The notes under the pieces were generated by a model, which worked only from the letters and a program-made list of their open reading frames with translations, was not told the origin of the DNA and did no database searches. The translations under genes and the position numbers were made by a program. A stretch of DNA of 64,000 nucleotides from CALDTK01 sp045110575 (GTDB taxonomy: Bacteria > Bacteroidota > Bacteroidia > Chitinophagales > Saprospiraceae): the NCBI GenBank assembly GCA_045110575.1, contig JBGCGF010000025.1, forward strand, positions 44,041-108,040. Reading direction: 5' to 3'. Shown piece after piece: positions 25,877-34,588 of this stretch (the stretch's first letter is position 1; each line of letters starts with the position of its first letter).

Positions 25877-27472
25877 CTACCAATTATGGGAAATGATAAC
25901 CTTTCCCGTCCTTGGAGAACCCGTTGCATCAAAAACCTTGACAACGTACGCTCCTGCTCGCAAGCCAGTTGGCAGCAACAAAAGGTTCGTGTACTCATCT
26001 ATTCTATCGATTTGTAGAGGCCATTGTCTACCTGAGAGATCAGTTAACGTGGCCTTTTTAACTTCCCAAGCCTGAGCAGTCGAAACGTACAAATGCGCTG
26101 AGGTAGGATTAGGATAGAGGGTAAAATCTGTCGCCACATCTACCTCTTCAACGGCAACGGTTTGTTGTCGCTCTATAGCACCGATGTCGGGGGCGGAGCC
26201 GATGCAACGTGTACCTAAAAGAACGTCGAGCTCTGAGCTAGAACAAGGTTGTGAAGACTCATCTACTAAAAGACCGACGAGTGATGGAAAAACACCTAGA
26301 AACGAATATCCATCAATTTGAGAGATGGACAACGTATCAAGAACATCTTCAAAATTATCATAGGGAATAAAACCATCTCCGCATCGAAAACAAATACTGC
26401 CCGAATAGAAATACACATTACGGCTTTCAAACCGTGGTACTCCAATAGAATAGTTCATGGCGTATCCATATGGATCTAGGGACCTAGGTTGGAACTTATT
26501 TTTTATGATGCAATCTTCTAACACTATGTTCCGGCCTCCAACAACTCCGGCTTCACAATCAATAAAACTACTCGACCGGATAGTTGTCACATTTGAAATA
26601 CTTGCCTGCGACAGCAGGTCATTTCGAAGATTATCGTAAAAAATGCAGCCATCAACAATAGTATTATTTGCCGAAAAATAAGCTGTGGTAATAGTCTTCC
26701 TGTTAAAAGCAAATACACACTTAGAAACTTCGAGATACTTATTTGAGATATCGATTGACGACGAAGCGCCTTGACCTGTATAAATGATCCTCCCTCCTCC
26801 TTCTGCAGAATCTATTGCTATGTTTTTGTAGAAACGAGATGAGCCAAGGAAAATGCTATCCGAATTACAAACAGTAAGTGCCCCTCCAGTGCTGCTAGAT
26901 TGACATTCTGAGAAAATAGAATTCCCGATCGAAATTCTCTCAATATTATCCATCATGACTGCACCAAAAGTATTTGTGATCGCATTGTCATCAACTTGAA
27001 TAACCCCACTCTTGCTCACTTTAACATTCTTAAATATTAGTTCCCTATAATTTCGAAAATTAAAAACAGCAAGACTATCTGGATATACATCTTGCGCTTC
27101 TAGTAAAAGATCAGAGACAGACCAATTCCGAAGCTCAATTGAGTCTTCAGCTTGACCTTCAAAATGAAATTCTACAGACGACAAACCTGACTCCTGACTC
27201 CTTACAGATACAGAATCGTAATCTGAAGCGTATGAAATATGGCCTAATACAGAAATATAAGTAGAATCACTAATCAAAAAATTTGTGCCTGATGAAAAAT
27301 GTAGATCTGAATTTGCATCAAAAACTATATCTCCAGAAAGGATATACTGACCGCTGAAGACATAGCCCCCACTAACTGTAGTATCTGATAAAACTGTCTG
27401 TGCTAAAGCAAAGTGCGCTGTGTTGGCAACAAACGTTGCTACCAACACAGCACGAAGAATGATATTTTGCAT
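25877..27472 (-). CDS. T9SS-sorted beta-helix surface protein, copy 2
   Basis: The 531-residue paralogue of the gene at 22567. It has a signal peptide (to about residue 25, HFALAQ), a beta-helix passenger (GGALTVCNSDSIFLGSSRFY, EVSKCVFAFN) and a type A sorting domain almost identical to copy 1. The passenger shares its layout and many motifs with copy 1, but substitutions are frequent throughout and the signal peptide is unrelated. It is coupled to the upstream lipoprotein frame by TAATG. Because that frame is interrupted near its start, expression of this gene may depend on the phase of the GGAA tract. Confidence 0.86.
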   Translation of the reverse strand: MQNIILRAVLVATFVANTAHFALAQTVLSDTTVSGGYVFSGQYILSGDIVFDANSDLHFSSGTNFLISDSTYISVLGHISYASDYDSVSVRSQESGLSSVEFHFEGQAEDSIELRNWSVSDLLLEAQDVYPDSLAVFNFRNYRELIFKNVKVSKSGVIQVDDNAITNTFGAVMMDNIERISIGNSIFSECQSSSTGGALTVCNSDSIFLGSSRFYKNIAIDSAEGGGRIIYTGQGASSSIDISNKYLEVSKCVFAFNRKTITTAYFSANNTIVDGCIFYDNLRNDLLSQASISNVTTIRSSSFIDCEAGVVGGRNIVLEDCIIKNKFQPRSLDPYGYAMNYSIGVPRFESRNVYFYSGSICFRCGDGFIPYDNFEDVLDTLSISQIDGYSFLGVFPSLVGLLVDESSQPCSSSELDVLLGTRCIGSAPDIGAIERQQTVAVEEVDVATDFTLYPNPTSAHLYVSTAQAWEVKKATLTDLSGRQWPLQIDRIDEYTNLLLLPTGLRAGAYVVKVFDATGSPRTGKVIISHNW

Positions 27473-28584
27473 TAATCAATGACGTATTGCGACTCTAGAA
27501 AACTATAGTAAGTCGCTGATTGTCCATTCTGATCGCATAACAAATGAGACTCGCCAGAATACTGACTGAACGCGAAGAATTTTGCACCAGAACCTAAGAG
27601 AAGACGATCCATCGATACAACAGAATTAGTATTTGGCAGGAAGTAATCCGAAAAATCGGCTTGACTGATACAAGTAAGATCTTGACCATCACAATTACTA
27701 TTACACTCACTCGCTAAGTAAACGAGGCTCTCTCTAGTGCAAGTTGTATTATCTGGATTGGGGTTTGGGTAATCACCAGGCCCCGATCCTAGTGTGACAA
27801 TATTGTTCAAGGGTTCTACTTGTTGGTAATACTGGTTCGCTGCGATAGGATTACAACTATAAGGCGTCCTTGTTGAAGTCCCCAATGGAGTTGTCGTGAT
27901 TGCAACGGCTCCAGAAGCAAATTTTATTGCCTCTGAAAAAGTGTTGTTTGTACAACCTCCAGAATTGAAATGTCGATAGTCGCCCGTAGGTGCGTTACAT
28001 AAAATGAACGAAGTATAGAAACTACCTTCTAAATCCACACCCTCTGGGCAATCACCTTGATTAACACATAACTCTAAATTCGTTCCACCGCCTATGATTA
28101 CAGATAGGTTTACGCCACTACTTTCTACCTTTGCGAAAACGCTTGATATTTCAAACCACTTGTCATTATCTGCTAATCCGACACTAGTTAGTAATGTTTG
28201 AACCTCTGCGGAAATCGTAGATCTAATACTCGACATCTGCGAAGTAGCATTCGACACTCCTGCATCTGTAACCGCTAGAGGAATTTCAAGTCTTGACCAT
28301 ACCGTATGGTGGCGATCTTTCGTGATTCCAGTAAAATTATCTTGGTTTGAAAAATATTCCAAGTCCCAAACAAAAGTCTCGACATCTGGATTACTAGGGT
28401 AATTTTCAGGGATTAGTTCAGACAAATACGCAATTCTTTGAGCCTTTTTAGAAGCAGAAAGAATTGGGTCAATTACCGCTGATGAGCCATCGGCACCACC
28501 TCGAGATTGAAGGGGATTGGTGACATTGTCATCACACTGCGTGGCAGCACTTGTAGGAATTAATTCCTCCGTTGAGCAGCCCAC
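27472..28584 (-). CDS. Cysteine-rich lipoprotein, copy 2, start out of frame
   Basis: Paralogue of the gene at 24159; its 370 codons from the GTG at 28584 begin inside the lipobox (GCSTEELIP). The expected start is the ATG at 28633, equivalent to copy 1, but the intervening GGAA tract is 16 bp rather than 24 bp. That ATG therefore leads to a stop after about 33 codons, and the long frame has no good start. The body is otherwise intact (IIGGGTNLELCVNQGDCPEG, conserved cysteines). The gene is either phase-off through repeat slippage or a silent copy. Translation from the GTG would give a protein with no signal peptide. Confidence 0.75.
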   Translation of the reverse strand: MGCSTEELIPTSAATQCDDNVTNPLQSRGGADGSSAVIDPILSASKKAQRIAYLSELIPENYPSNPDVETFVWDLEYFSNQDNFTGITKDRHHTVWSRLEIPLAVTDAGVSNATSQMSSIRSTISAEVQTLLTSVGLADNDKWFEISSVFAKVESSGVNLSVIIGGGTNLELCVNQGDCPEGVDLEGSFYTSFILCNAPTGDYRHFNSGGCTNNTFSEAIKFASGAVAITTTPLGTSTRTPYSCNPIAANQYYQQVEPLNNIVTLGSGPGDYPNPNPDNTTCTRESLVYLASECNSNCDGQDLTCISQADFSDYFLPNTNSVVSMDRLLLGSGAKFFAFSQYSGESHLLCDQNGQSATYYSFLESQYVID

Positions 28585-28607
28585 AAGAAGTGCTATCGCT
28601 ACAAAAA

Positions 28608-28623
28608 GGAAGGAAGGAAGGAA
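28608..28623. repeat. (GGAA)4 microsatellite at the start of lipoprotein copy 2
   Basis: Four perfect GGAA units lie between the expected ATG (28633) and the lipobox. Four units place the two out of frame; removing or adding units in the right number (three or six) would restore the frame. This is the classical arrangement of a tetranucleotide contingency locus. Confidence 0.85.
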
Positions 28624-28779
28624 ATCTAATCATGACATGAAATTTATGATGGCGCACCAATATCGATACAGGTTAAAAGTACCGCATAACACCCATACAT
28701 CAAAACCATAAAGCGCAAATCAACTAACTTTAACATTCACACTTTATGCAATAACGTCTACAATCAATGATACAGAAAT

Positions 28780-30462
28780 CTACACCTCTACTTCTTTCTT
28801 CTTCTTAAACTTCGACACTACCCATTGCCACGCTTTACTCTGTCCTAAACGCTCAGCGAGGCTAAACTTAATATCGTTCATCGCTGAATACGTCAGAACG
28901 ACACCTATCGGGAAGATTACCAAAGAAGGCATCCAAGCAGCAAGACCCGGCTCTAGCGTATAGCTAGCCATCAGTTTCTTGCACATGATGTTGAGGATGA
29001 TGAAGACCATGAAGAAGATGATCGACACCAGTATTGGATATCCAAATCCACCCTTCCTGATGATTGCTCCCATCGGAGCACCGATAAACAGGAAAATAAA
29101 GCACGCGGAAGCAAAGCTCCACTTCGCATGCTGCTCGTAAATATGATTCACCAACGAACTGCGTTGCGCATCTAAACGCCGCTGAGCACCATCGGCATAA
29201 CTCCTGATACTCCGTATGAATTGAAGACCTCTATCAATATAGACGGTCTTCTTATAGTTTGGTTTATTCTGTAGATAGGAAATAAAATCTCCAGTTTCAG
29301 TTTCAAGAGAATCAGGAGGTATAATTTTTTGTGACGATGCTTGTAAGAGATCTTTAGATCTAACGGCATCTTTCCCAGCCCTCGCCTTCGCTCTTAGAAT
29401 GGTGTTCTTTAGATCCTCTGGCCCGGCCACTTTTTTGGTAGTCTCCTTCGTTTTTTGACTCTCCGCATTGTCGTCTTCAGCCAAGGCGATATCCTTTGCC
29501 AGCTGTATAGAATCCAGTCTTATTTGTTCGATTGAATCTTGGGCCGCTTTATCACTATACTTTAGAGGAGAGATGAAACGTCCAACTTCAATGCTAAGAC
29601 GGTCCCTTCGCTCTTGTCTCACCCTGCGAATGCTGTCAATAGCAACCCCTAGCTGGGATACCGAAAGCATGGTCTGGTGATCTTGAAACGCGGATTCATC
29701 CGTCTGCTGAATCTCGAACTCACCTAAGTCAAAGGTCTTTCGATATTGGTCAAATTTGGTCCGGACAAAGGGAAATGTCCGTCCGCCACTTTTCGTTTCC
29801 GGCTCAGGCTCTTGATACTGGTAGCCGTCATTGAGCTCAAGTACAAAGTATCGCTCATCAGGAGTCACATCCATCGTACCTGTCCGTGCACTTACAGCTT
29901 CGATCCGACCGCGTAGGTTGGTTCCTTGCTTGTACAACATGACATTTTCTAGCCCCTTACCATCTTCGGCTTTTTTGCCTATACGAATGGCAAAACCTTG
30001 AAAGTCGTCATTAAACGCACCTTCCTCTAGGCTTAGACTAGGCTTCTGCTTGCGAATGTCGTAGAGTCTTGTACGCGCTTTCAAGTTGGCGACTGGGATC
30101 AAGTAATTACTGCAGGTAAAGGAAAATCCGGATATCAGGACGCTTGCCAAGACCAGTGGCATCATAACGCGCAATAAGGGCACCCCTGCACTCTTCATAC
30201 TTGCTAGCTCATAATGCTCTGCAAGGTTTCCCATCGTCATCACTGATGCAATCAACACTGCCACTGGCAACGCCATCGGCATCAACGATACACTCAAATA
30301 AACGATCAACTCAATGATGAGAATGATGCCTGCTCCTTTCCCAATAATCTCGTCGATGTACACCCACAAGTACTGCATCAAAAAGACAAATAGAGCGATG
30401 CCAAAGGCCACCAAAAAGGGACCGATGAAGCTCTTCAGAAGTAATCTGTCTATCTGTTTCAA
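28780..30462 (-). CDS. LptF/LptG family permease
   Basis: An inner-membrane subunit of the lipopolysaccharide exporter, working with the LptB ATPase and the LptC/A bridge. The 560 residues begin with two or three membrane helices (LKSFIGPFLVAFGIALFVF; LMPMALPVAVLIASVMT) and ELASMKSAGVPLLRVM, the loop that couples to LptB. A long periplasmic domain carries a Bacteroidota-type acidic and lysine-rich insert (about residues 290-400). Three C-terminal helices include GAPMGAIIRKGGFGYPIL. It is longer than E. coli LptF (366 residues) because of the insert. Its 3' end was copied into the tandem duplication. The MscS gene is upstream on the same strand. Confidence 0.92.
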   Translation of the reverse strand: MKQIDRLLLKSFIGPFLVAFGIALFVFLMQYLWVYIDEIIGKGAGIILIIELIVYLSVSLMPMALPVAVLIASVMTMGNLAEHYELASMKSAGVPLLRVMMPLVLASVLISGFSFTCSNYLIPVANLKARTRLYDIRKQKPSLSLEEGAFNDDFQGFAIRIGKKAEDGKGLENVMLYKQGTNLRGRIEAVSARTGTMDVTPDERYFVLELNDGYQYQEPEPETKSGGRTFPFVRTKFDQYRKTFDLGEFEIQQTDESAFQDHQTMLSVSQLGVAIDSIRRVRQERRDRLSIEVGRFISPLKYSDKAAQDSIEQIRLDSIQLAKDIALAEDDNAESQKTKETTKKVAGPEDLKNTILRAKARAGKDAVRSKDLLQASSQKIIPPDSLETETGDFISYLQNKPNYKKTVYIDRGLQFIRSIRSYADGAQRRLDAQRSSLVNHIYEQHAKWSFASACFIFLFIGAPMGAIIRKGGFGYPILVSIIFFMVFIILNIMCKKLMASYTLEPGLAAWMPSLVIFPIGVVLTYSAMNDIKFSLAERLGQSKAWQWVVSKFKKKKEVEV

Positions 30463-30552
30463 AAAAGGGGGAAGTTAGGAGCGGTCTAAAAGAGGTAAAC
30501 GAAAAACGTTCATAGGGTTAACGCACAACTTTGCGGAATGTAGATGTAAAGC

Positions 30553-31437
30553 CTATGATTTTTCTTCGGCCGTCGATGTTGATTCTGGCGAACGTAACCA
30601 AACGTCTTGCTGTGGAAATGGTATTTGAATGTTGTGTGCCGCAAACAAGCGATACACGGTGAACCGTAAGTCAGATTTTACGAACTCAATCCGCCAAGGT
30701 TCTTCAGAATAAAAAAGAAGCTTGAAATCAAGACTTGAGTCTCCAAAGTTCTTGAACATGATGCGTGGTACAGGCCGATCCAAAACTCCAGGATGCTCTT
30801 CTGCTGCTTTAACAAGTACTCGACTCACCAAATCCACGTCGCTTCCATAAGCCACCCCCACATCTATGCTAAATCGTAACGGACTCTGATTCGTCGTCCA
30901 ATTTATGATGTTGTGATTGACCAAGTGCGAGTTCGGTACAATGATCATGATGTCATCTCGTGAACGGACTTTACTCGTTCTCAAACCGATCTCAATTACG
31001 CGACCGATAAAGCCGTCGACTTCAATCACATTACCTACTTCAACAGGGCCTTCTAAAAGCAGTAACAACCCGCTAAAAAAGTCATTGAACGTCTGCTGCA
31101 GTCCCAAACCGACACCCACCAACAAGGCAGCGGCACCAGCCCAAAGCACGCTTAACTGTATACCAAGCAAGCTGAATGCAGTGAAGATTCCTGTGACATA
31201 GATGATGTAAACAACGATCTGCGAGATCGCATAGCTACGCCCAACATCAACTTCTGTACGGCGGAAAAAGGGCTTCAAAATGAAACGACTAATCGCTATT
31301 GAGAAGTACTTCGTCGCCAAAAAGACGATGATTGCCAATACCACAGCACCCACTGTGAGCGGGTAGTTACCGATATTGAAAATCCTAAAACTGAGGACCT
31401 CCATGATCCATTGAAATACTTCACCGATCTGCTCCAT
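30553..31437 (-). CDS. MscS-family mechanosensitive channel
   Basis: The 294-residue inner-membrane protein has three N-terminal helices, the pore-lining TM3 region (AGAAALLVGVGLGLQQTFNDFFSGLLLLLEGPVEVGN) and the cytosolic beta domain (GFIGRVIEIGLRTSKVRSRDDIMIIVPNSHLVNHNIINW). It is full length for the small MscS type, which opens on hypo-osmotic shock to release solutes. It is transcribed toward the LptF/G gene, 90 bp away, and divergently from the TPR gene. The fused trehalose synthesis gene 6 kb away also concerns osmotic stress, but no shared regulation is shown. Confidence 0.93.
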   Translation of the reverse strand: MEQIGEVFQWIMEVLSFRIFNIGNYPLTVGAVVLAIIVFLATKYFSIAISRFILKPFFRRTEVDVGRSYAISQIVVYIIYVTGIFTAFSLLGIQLSVLWAGAAALLVGVGLGLQQTFNDFFSGLLLLLEGPVEVGNVIEVDGFIGRVIEIGLRTSKVRSRDDIMIIVPNSHLVNHNIINWTTNQSPLRFSIDVGVAYGSDVDLVSRVLVKAAEEHPGVLDRPVPRIMFKNFGDSSLDFKLLFYSEEPWRIEFVKSDLRFTVYRLFAAHNIQIPFPQQDVWLRSPESTSTAEEKS

Positions 31438-31551
31438 AATGACGCTTGCTTAGTCATGCGCGCGGCCAAGTTACTCGTCTTTGCAAGAGCGTATGCCATG
31501 GAGTCGAAAGCACAAACTCCACATCGGCGCGAGTCGTCAAGCCAGCAAGAC

Positions 31552-31559
31552 TACCTTTG
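31552..31559 (+). promoter_or_regulatory. -7 element directly before the TPR gene
   Basis: TACCTTTG ends five bases before the ATG at 31565, consistent with a leaderless transcript. Confidence 0.45.
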
Positions 31560-31564
31560 CGGCA

Positions 31565-31888
31565 ATGGCAGATCGACTACAGCGTATTTTAGACATGCTT
31601 ACGAGCACTCCGACAGATGCTTTCTTACTGTTCGCGCTCGCTCAAGAGCACAAAAATGCTGATCGTCCAGATGAGGCCATTGCAGCTTTCAAAAACCTAC
31701 GCGATCTCCATCCGGACTACGTTGGCCTCTACTATCACTATGCAGCGGTCCTTGCAGAATCGGAACGTAACACCGATGCAGAAGAGGCATACAAAGCTGG
31801 GATTGAGGTAGCCCAAAAAGCTGGTGATCAACACGCCTTAGCAGAGCTCAAAAACGCTTTCCTTAACTGGCAGATCGAGCAGGACTAA
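31565..31888 (+). CDS. Small tetratricopeptide-repeat protein
   Basis: From the ATG at 31565 (MADRLQRILDML) the product has 107 residues and about two and a half TPR units: ALAQEHKNADRPDEAIAAFKNL, then YYHYAAVLAESERNTDAEEAYKAG, then a capping helix ALAELKNAFLNW. It is an all-helical cytosolic scaffold; the partner is unknown. The TACCTTTG element just upstream supports this start over the longer frame from 31481. Its last 26 bp overlap the 3' end of convergent dapF. Confidence 0.85.
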   Translation: MADRLQRILDMLTSTPTDAFLLFALAQEHKNADRPDEAIAAFKNLRDLHPDYVGLYYHYAAVLAESERNTDAEEAYKAGIEVAQKAGDQHALAELKNAFLNWQIEQD

Positions 31889-32702
31889 CAAGCTCTACCG
31901 TTGCAGAGAATACAGGCTGTGCGGGTCCGATCAAGATTACATTACTTAATGCGCCAGTAGCAAGTCTATCAAAGGTGACCGTCAAGTCCCCTCCTAGTGC
32001 TCTCACAGGAACCTCTACCCTACCTGTCTTCTTTCTCCTTTCGGCAAAACTGATTGCTGCAGCCGTTATTCCTGTACCACAAGCAAGAGTTTCATCTTCA
32101 ACACCTCTTTCATACGTACGTATGGCCAAGCTGTCATCTTGCTGAACCGCCACGAAGTTGACGTTAACTCCAGTTTTGGCGAAAGCTGGACCATAACGAA
32201 CCACTCTAGCTGCTGTGTTGATTTCCCCTTTCGGCAAAACCTCCATCCAACGAATGAAATGCGGAGACCCTGTATCCACAAAGTCTTCGACGTCTGACAG
32301 CTGTTTCAAATCCGCAGAAACAATCATTGAAACCTCAACACGCTCGGCCGTCTGTAATTTTCCGACATGAACACCGTCGTTCGCCACGAAGGTCAGCTCT
32401 GCTCCAATTTCGAGAAGGCCAACGCGATGTACAAAGTGAATGAAGCACCTGGAGCCATTTCCACAGAAACTGCTTGGAGCCCCGTCAGCATTGTAGTACA
32501 CCATGCGGAGTTGGTGCTCGGCATCATTGCGTAAGAGGATAAGTCCATCAGCACCTACACCCAGGTGTCGACGACATAATTTTCCGATCTGTTCTTGCGT
32601 CTCAAATGGAGCGAAAGAGAGGTCTCGATCATCAATGCAGATGAAGTCATTGCCAGCACCGTGGTACTTGACGAATGCAACTTGAGTGTGGTCGTGACTC
32701 AT
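31863..32702 (-). CDS. dapF: Diaminopimelate epimerase
   Basis: It interconverts LL- and meso-diaminopimelate for lysine and peptidoglycan synthesis. The 279 residues are the usual size. The substrate region KYHGAGNDF opens the protein. The two catalytic cysteines are in SFCGNGSRCF and LACGTGITAA, so both half-sites of the pseudo-symmetric fold are intact. Its ATG overlaps the stop of the small membrane protein upstream (ATGA), suggesting translational coupling. The 3' end overlaps the TPR gene by 26 bp. Three mini-hairpin motifs or variants lie within 204 bp (32037, 32173, 32227), the densest cluster in the window. Confidence 0.96.
   Translation of the reverse strand: MSHDHTQVAFVKYHGAGNDFICIDDRDLSFAPFETQEQIGKLCRRHLGVGADGLILLRNDAEHQLRMVYYNADGAPSSFCGNGSRCFIHFVHRVGLLEIGAELTFVANDGVHVGKLQTAERVEVSMIVSADLKQLSDVEDFVDTGSPHFIRWMEVLPKGEINTAARVVRYGPAFAKTGVNVNFVAVQQDDSLAIRTYERGVEDETLACGTGITAAAISFAERRKKTGRVEVPVRALGGDLTVTFDRLATGALSNVILIGPAQPVFSATVELVSPARSAS
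32037..32050 (-). repeat. Mini-hairpin motif, CC/GG-stem variant
   Basis: GTTTTGCCGAAAGG on the dapF coding strand, read as SFAERR; stem CC-GAAA-GG. Confidence 0.65.
32173..32186 (+). repeat. Mini-hairpin motif, exact
   Basis: GTTTTGGCGAAAGC antisense to dapF, which reads it as AFAKT. Confidence 0.85.
32227..32240 (-). repeat. Mini-hairpin motif, CC/GG-stem variant
   Basis: GTTTTGCCGAAAGG on the dapF coding strand, read as VLPKGE. Confidence 0.65.
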
Positions 32703-32902
32703 TTTGTAGTCTCTTCTGCAGGCGCAGCTTCTTGGACTGGCATCACCTCATTTCCATCAAAAATATTGATGCCACGTTGCTCTGCAACGAAGTAGGCTGC
32801 TAGACTCAAAGAGACGATTAGAAAGAGGCCGAAGAGGGAAAATTTCCATCCCCAGACATTTCCGACGTATTCATCATCGGTCTTTGGTTCGTATCTCCAC
32901 AT
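32699..32902 (-). CDS. Small single-pass membrane protein upstream of dapF
   Basis: From the ATG at 32902 (MWRYEPKTDDEYVGNVWGWKF) the product has 67 residues with one membrane helix (SLFGLFLIVSLSLAAYFVA) and an acidic, proline-rich tail. No family is recognised. Its stop overlaps the dapF start (ATGA), so the two genes form an operon. The longer frame from 32929 adds nine residues with no helix support and is not used. The role is unknown; a cell-envelope function is inferred only from the membrane helix. Confidence 0.75.
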   Translation of the reverse strand: MWRYEPKTDDEYVGNVWGWKFSLFGLFLIVSLSLAAYFVAEQRGINIFDGNEVMPVQEAAPAEETTK

Positions 32903-33008
32903 ATGAACGGAACTTGGTGTACTTAACAATCGTTAAACGAGCGGTTACCACTTGAGGAAACCTGTTGAATGCGCAAAGATAATCAAGCGCTAAACGCAAT
33001 AGTACGGC

Positions 33009-33016
33009 TACCTTTG
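33009..33016 (+). promoter_or_regulatory. -7 element of the HtrA gene
   Basis: TACCTTTG matches TAnnTTTG and lies 33 bp before the ATG at 33049. No TTTG is found at -33. Confidence 0.4.
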
Positions 33017-33048
33017 TCGCTACAGTAATTCAATATGCTAATCGTTTA

Positions 33049-34485
33049 ATGGCAAGCTTCCTACGAACAGCACTTCTTTGTGTTATCAGCGCCCTACTCG
33101 CCGTAGGCGTCTGGCAGTATTTGGAGGGTGAAAAACCCGCTCGAAATGATGGTAACAATGCGCGTTTAACCGCCTTTGAAGGTCCATTCTTCAAGCTTCC
33201 GAAGGGTCGAACCGTAGATCCGGCAACTCTCTACCCCAACTTCGTAAACGCCTCTTCGAAGGTGACACCTGCTGTCGTGAATATTAAATCACTAAGCGGA
33301 GGTGGTCTCAACGATATCTGGTCGAGAGAAAGAAGCATCGACGCGAGCAGTGGCTCGGGTGTGATTATCAGCTCTGACGGCTACATCGTTACCAATAATC
33401 ATGTCGTTGAAGGAGGAACAGAAATCGAAGTAACCCTCGACGATCGCCGCGAATACGAAGCAGAACTCATTGGTCGTGACCCAAGCACCGACCTCGCCCT
33501 TGTCAAAATCGAGGCACAAGGACTCCCTTTCGTCAGCTTCGGCAACAGCGACAGTCTTTTTGTAGGAGAATGGGTGCTAGCTGTCGGCAATCCATTTGAC
33601 CTTAGAAGTACCGTAACAGCAGGAATCGTAAGTGCAAAAGGTCGCTCTATTGATATCCTAGATGACCGTTACTCTATCGAGAGCTTCATCCAAACCGATG
33701 CTGCCGTTAACCCAGGAAACTCTGGTGGTGCTCTGGTTAATTCAGGCGGCGAACTGATGGGCATCAACACTGCCATTATCACTCGTTCGGGCCGATATGA
33801 AGGATACAGTTTTGCTGTGCCTTCTAGTCTTGCCGAGAAAGTGATCGACGACCTTAAGGAGTTTGGTACAGTCCAACGAGCGTTACTTGGAATCGATTTC
33901 GAAAACGTTGACGCCAAGGATGTGGCAAGTTTAGGATTACCAACCAACGACGGCGTACTCATTCGTGAGATCAATCCGAATTCAGGTGCAGCGGATGCTG
34001 GACTAGAACCGGGTGACGTTATCATTCGAATAGAAGATGCCCCGATCAGGGATATCCCAGCACTCAAAGAAAACATCGGTCGCTTCCGCCCAGGAGCCAC
34101 TGTTCGGATTACGTATTTCCGTGACAGCCGACTAAGTACGGTTCGTGTTACCCTCAAAAATGCGATCAACGATGTAAGTCTAGTCACGCAAGAGCACCAA
34201 AGCTTTATGCGAGAGATTGGATTTGAGCTACGTGATCTGAGCGAAGATGAAATTTCAAGAATGCCATCGCAAGGGGCAAAAGTCATTTCCATCTACCTCG
34301 GCTCTAAGGTCGACCGCACGCGCATGGATCCTGACTACATCATTACGAAGGTCAATCGAGAGCGTGTCAAAACCGTCGACGACCTCGTGCGCATTATCAC
34401 CGCTACACGCAAAGGAGAAGATGTACTACTAGAAGGCTACTACGAGAGCTTCAATGGCGAGTACTACTATGCGTTCAAGCGATAG
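33049..34485 (+). CDS. HtrA/DegP-like periplasmic serine protease with two PDZ domains
   Basis: The 478-residue protease/chaperone degrades misfolded envelope proteins. A hydrophobic N-terminus (TALLCVISALLAVGVWQYL) acts as signal or anchor. The trypsin-like domain (about 70-280) has the triad: His in NNHVVEG, Asp in STDLALVK and Ser in NPGNSGGALVN. PDZ1 follows (LLGIDFENV...INPNSGAADAGLEPGDVI) and a second, more diverged PDZ (KVISIYLGSKVDRTRMDPDYIITKVN). The length fits DegP/DegQ. It is monocistronic, between the dapF operon (divergent) and the carboxylase gene. Confidence 0.94.
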   Translation: MASFLRTALLCVISALLAVGVWQYLEGEKPARNDGNNARLTAFEGPFFKLPKGRTVDPATLYPNFVNASSKVTPAVVNIKSLSGGGLNDIWSRERSIDASSGSGVIISSDGYIVTNNHVVEGGTEIEVTLDDRREYEAELIGRDPSTDLALVKIEAQGLPFVSFGNSDSLFVGEWVLAVGNPFDLRSTVTAGIVSAKGRSIDILDDRYSIESFIQTDAAVNPGNSGGALVNSGGELMGINTAIITRSGRYEGYSFAVPSSLAEKVIDDLKEFGTVQRALLGIDFENVDAKDVASLGLPTNDGVLIREINPNSGAADAGLEPGDVIIRIEDAPIRDIPALKENIGRFRPGATVRITYFRDSRLSTVRVTLKNAINDVSLVTQEHQSFMREIGFELRDLSEDEISRMPSQGAKVISIYLGSKVDRTRMDPDYIITKVNRERVKTVDDLVRIITATRKGEDVLLEGYYESFNGEYYYAFKR

Positions 34486-34588
34486 GAATAGCGGATGAAT
34501 AGCGTGTTCGAGAACCTATTCAAGTAACGTTGCTGGCGTTCACTCAAGAACCCTACAAAAGCACCGCTGAAGGCATTATATTACCCCC

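Larger units (their letters stand above)
25681..28935. repeat. Tandem segmental duplication, unit 2
   Basis: Second copy of the 22371-25624 unit, ending inside the intact LptF/LptG gene. Near-identical blocks: the DUF4442 tail and sorting-domain end, and the lipoprotein N-terminal half with its upstream spacer. Confidence 0.9.
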
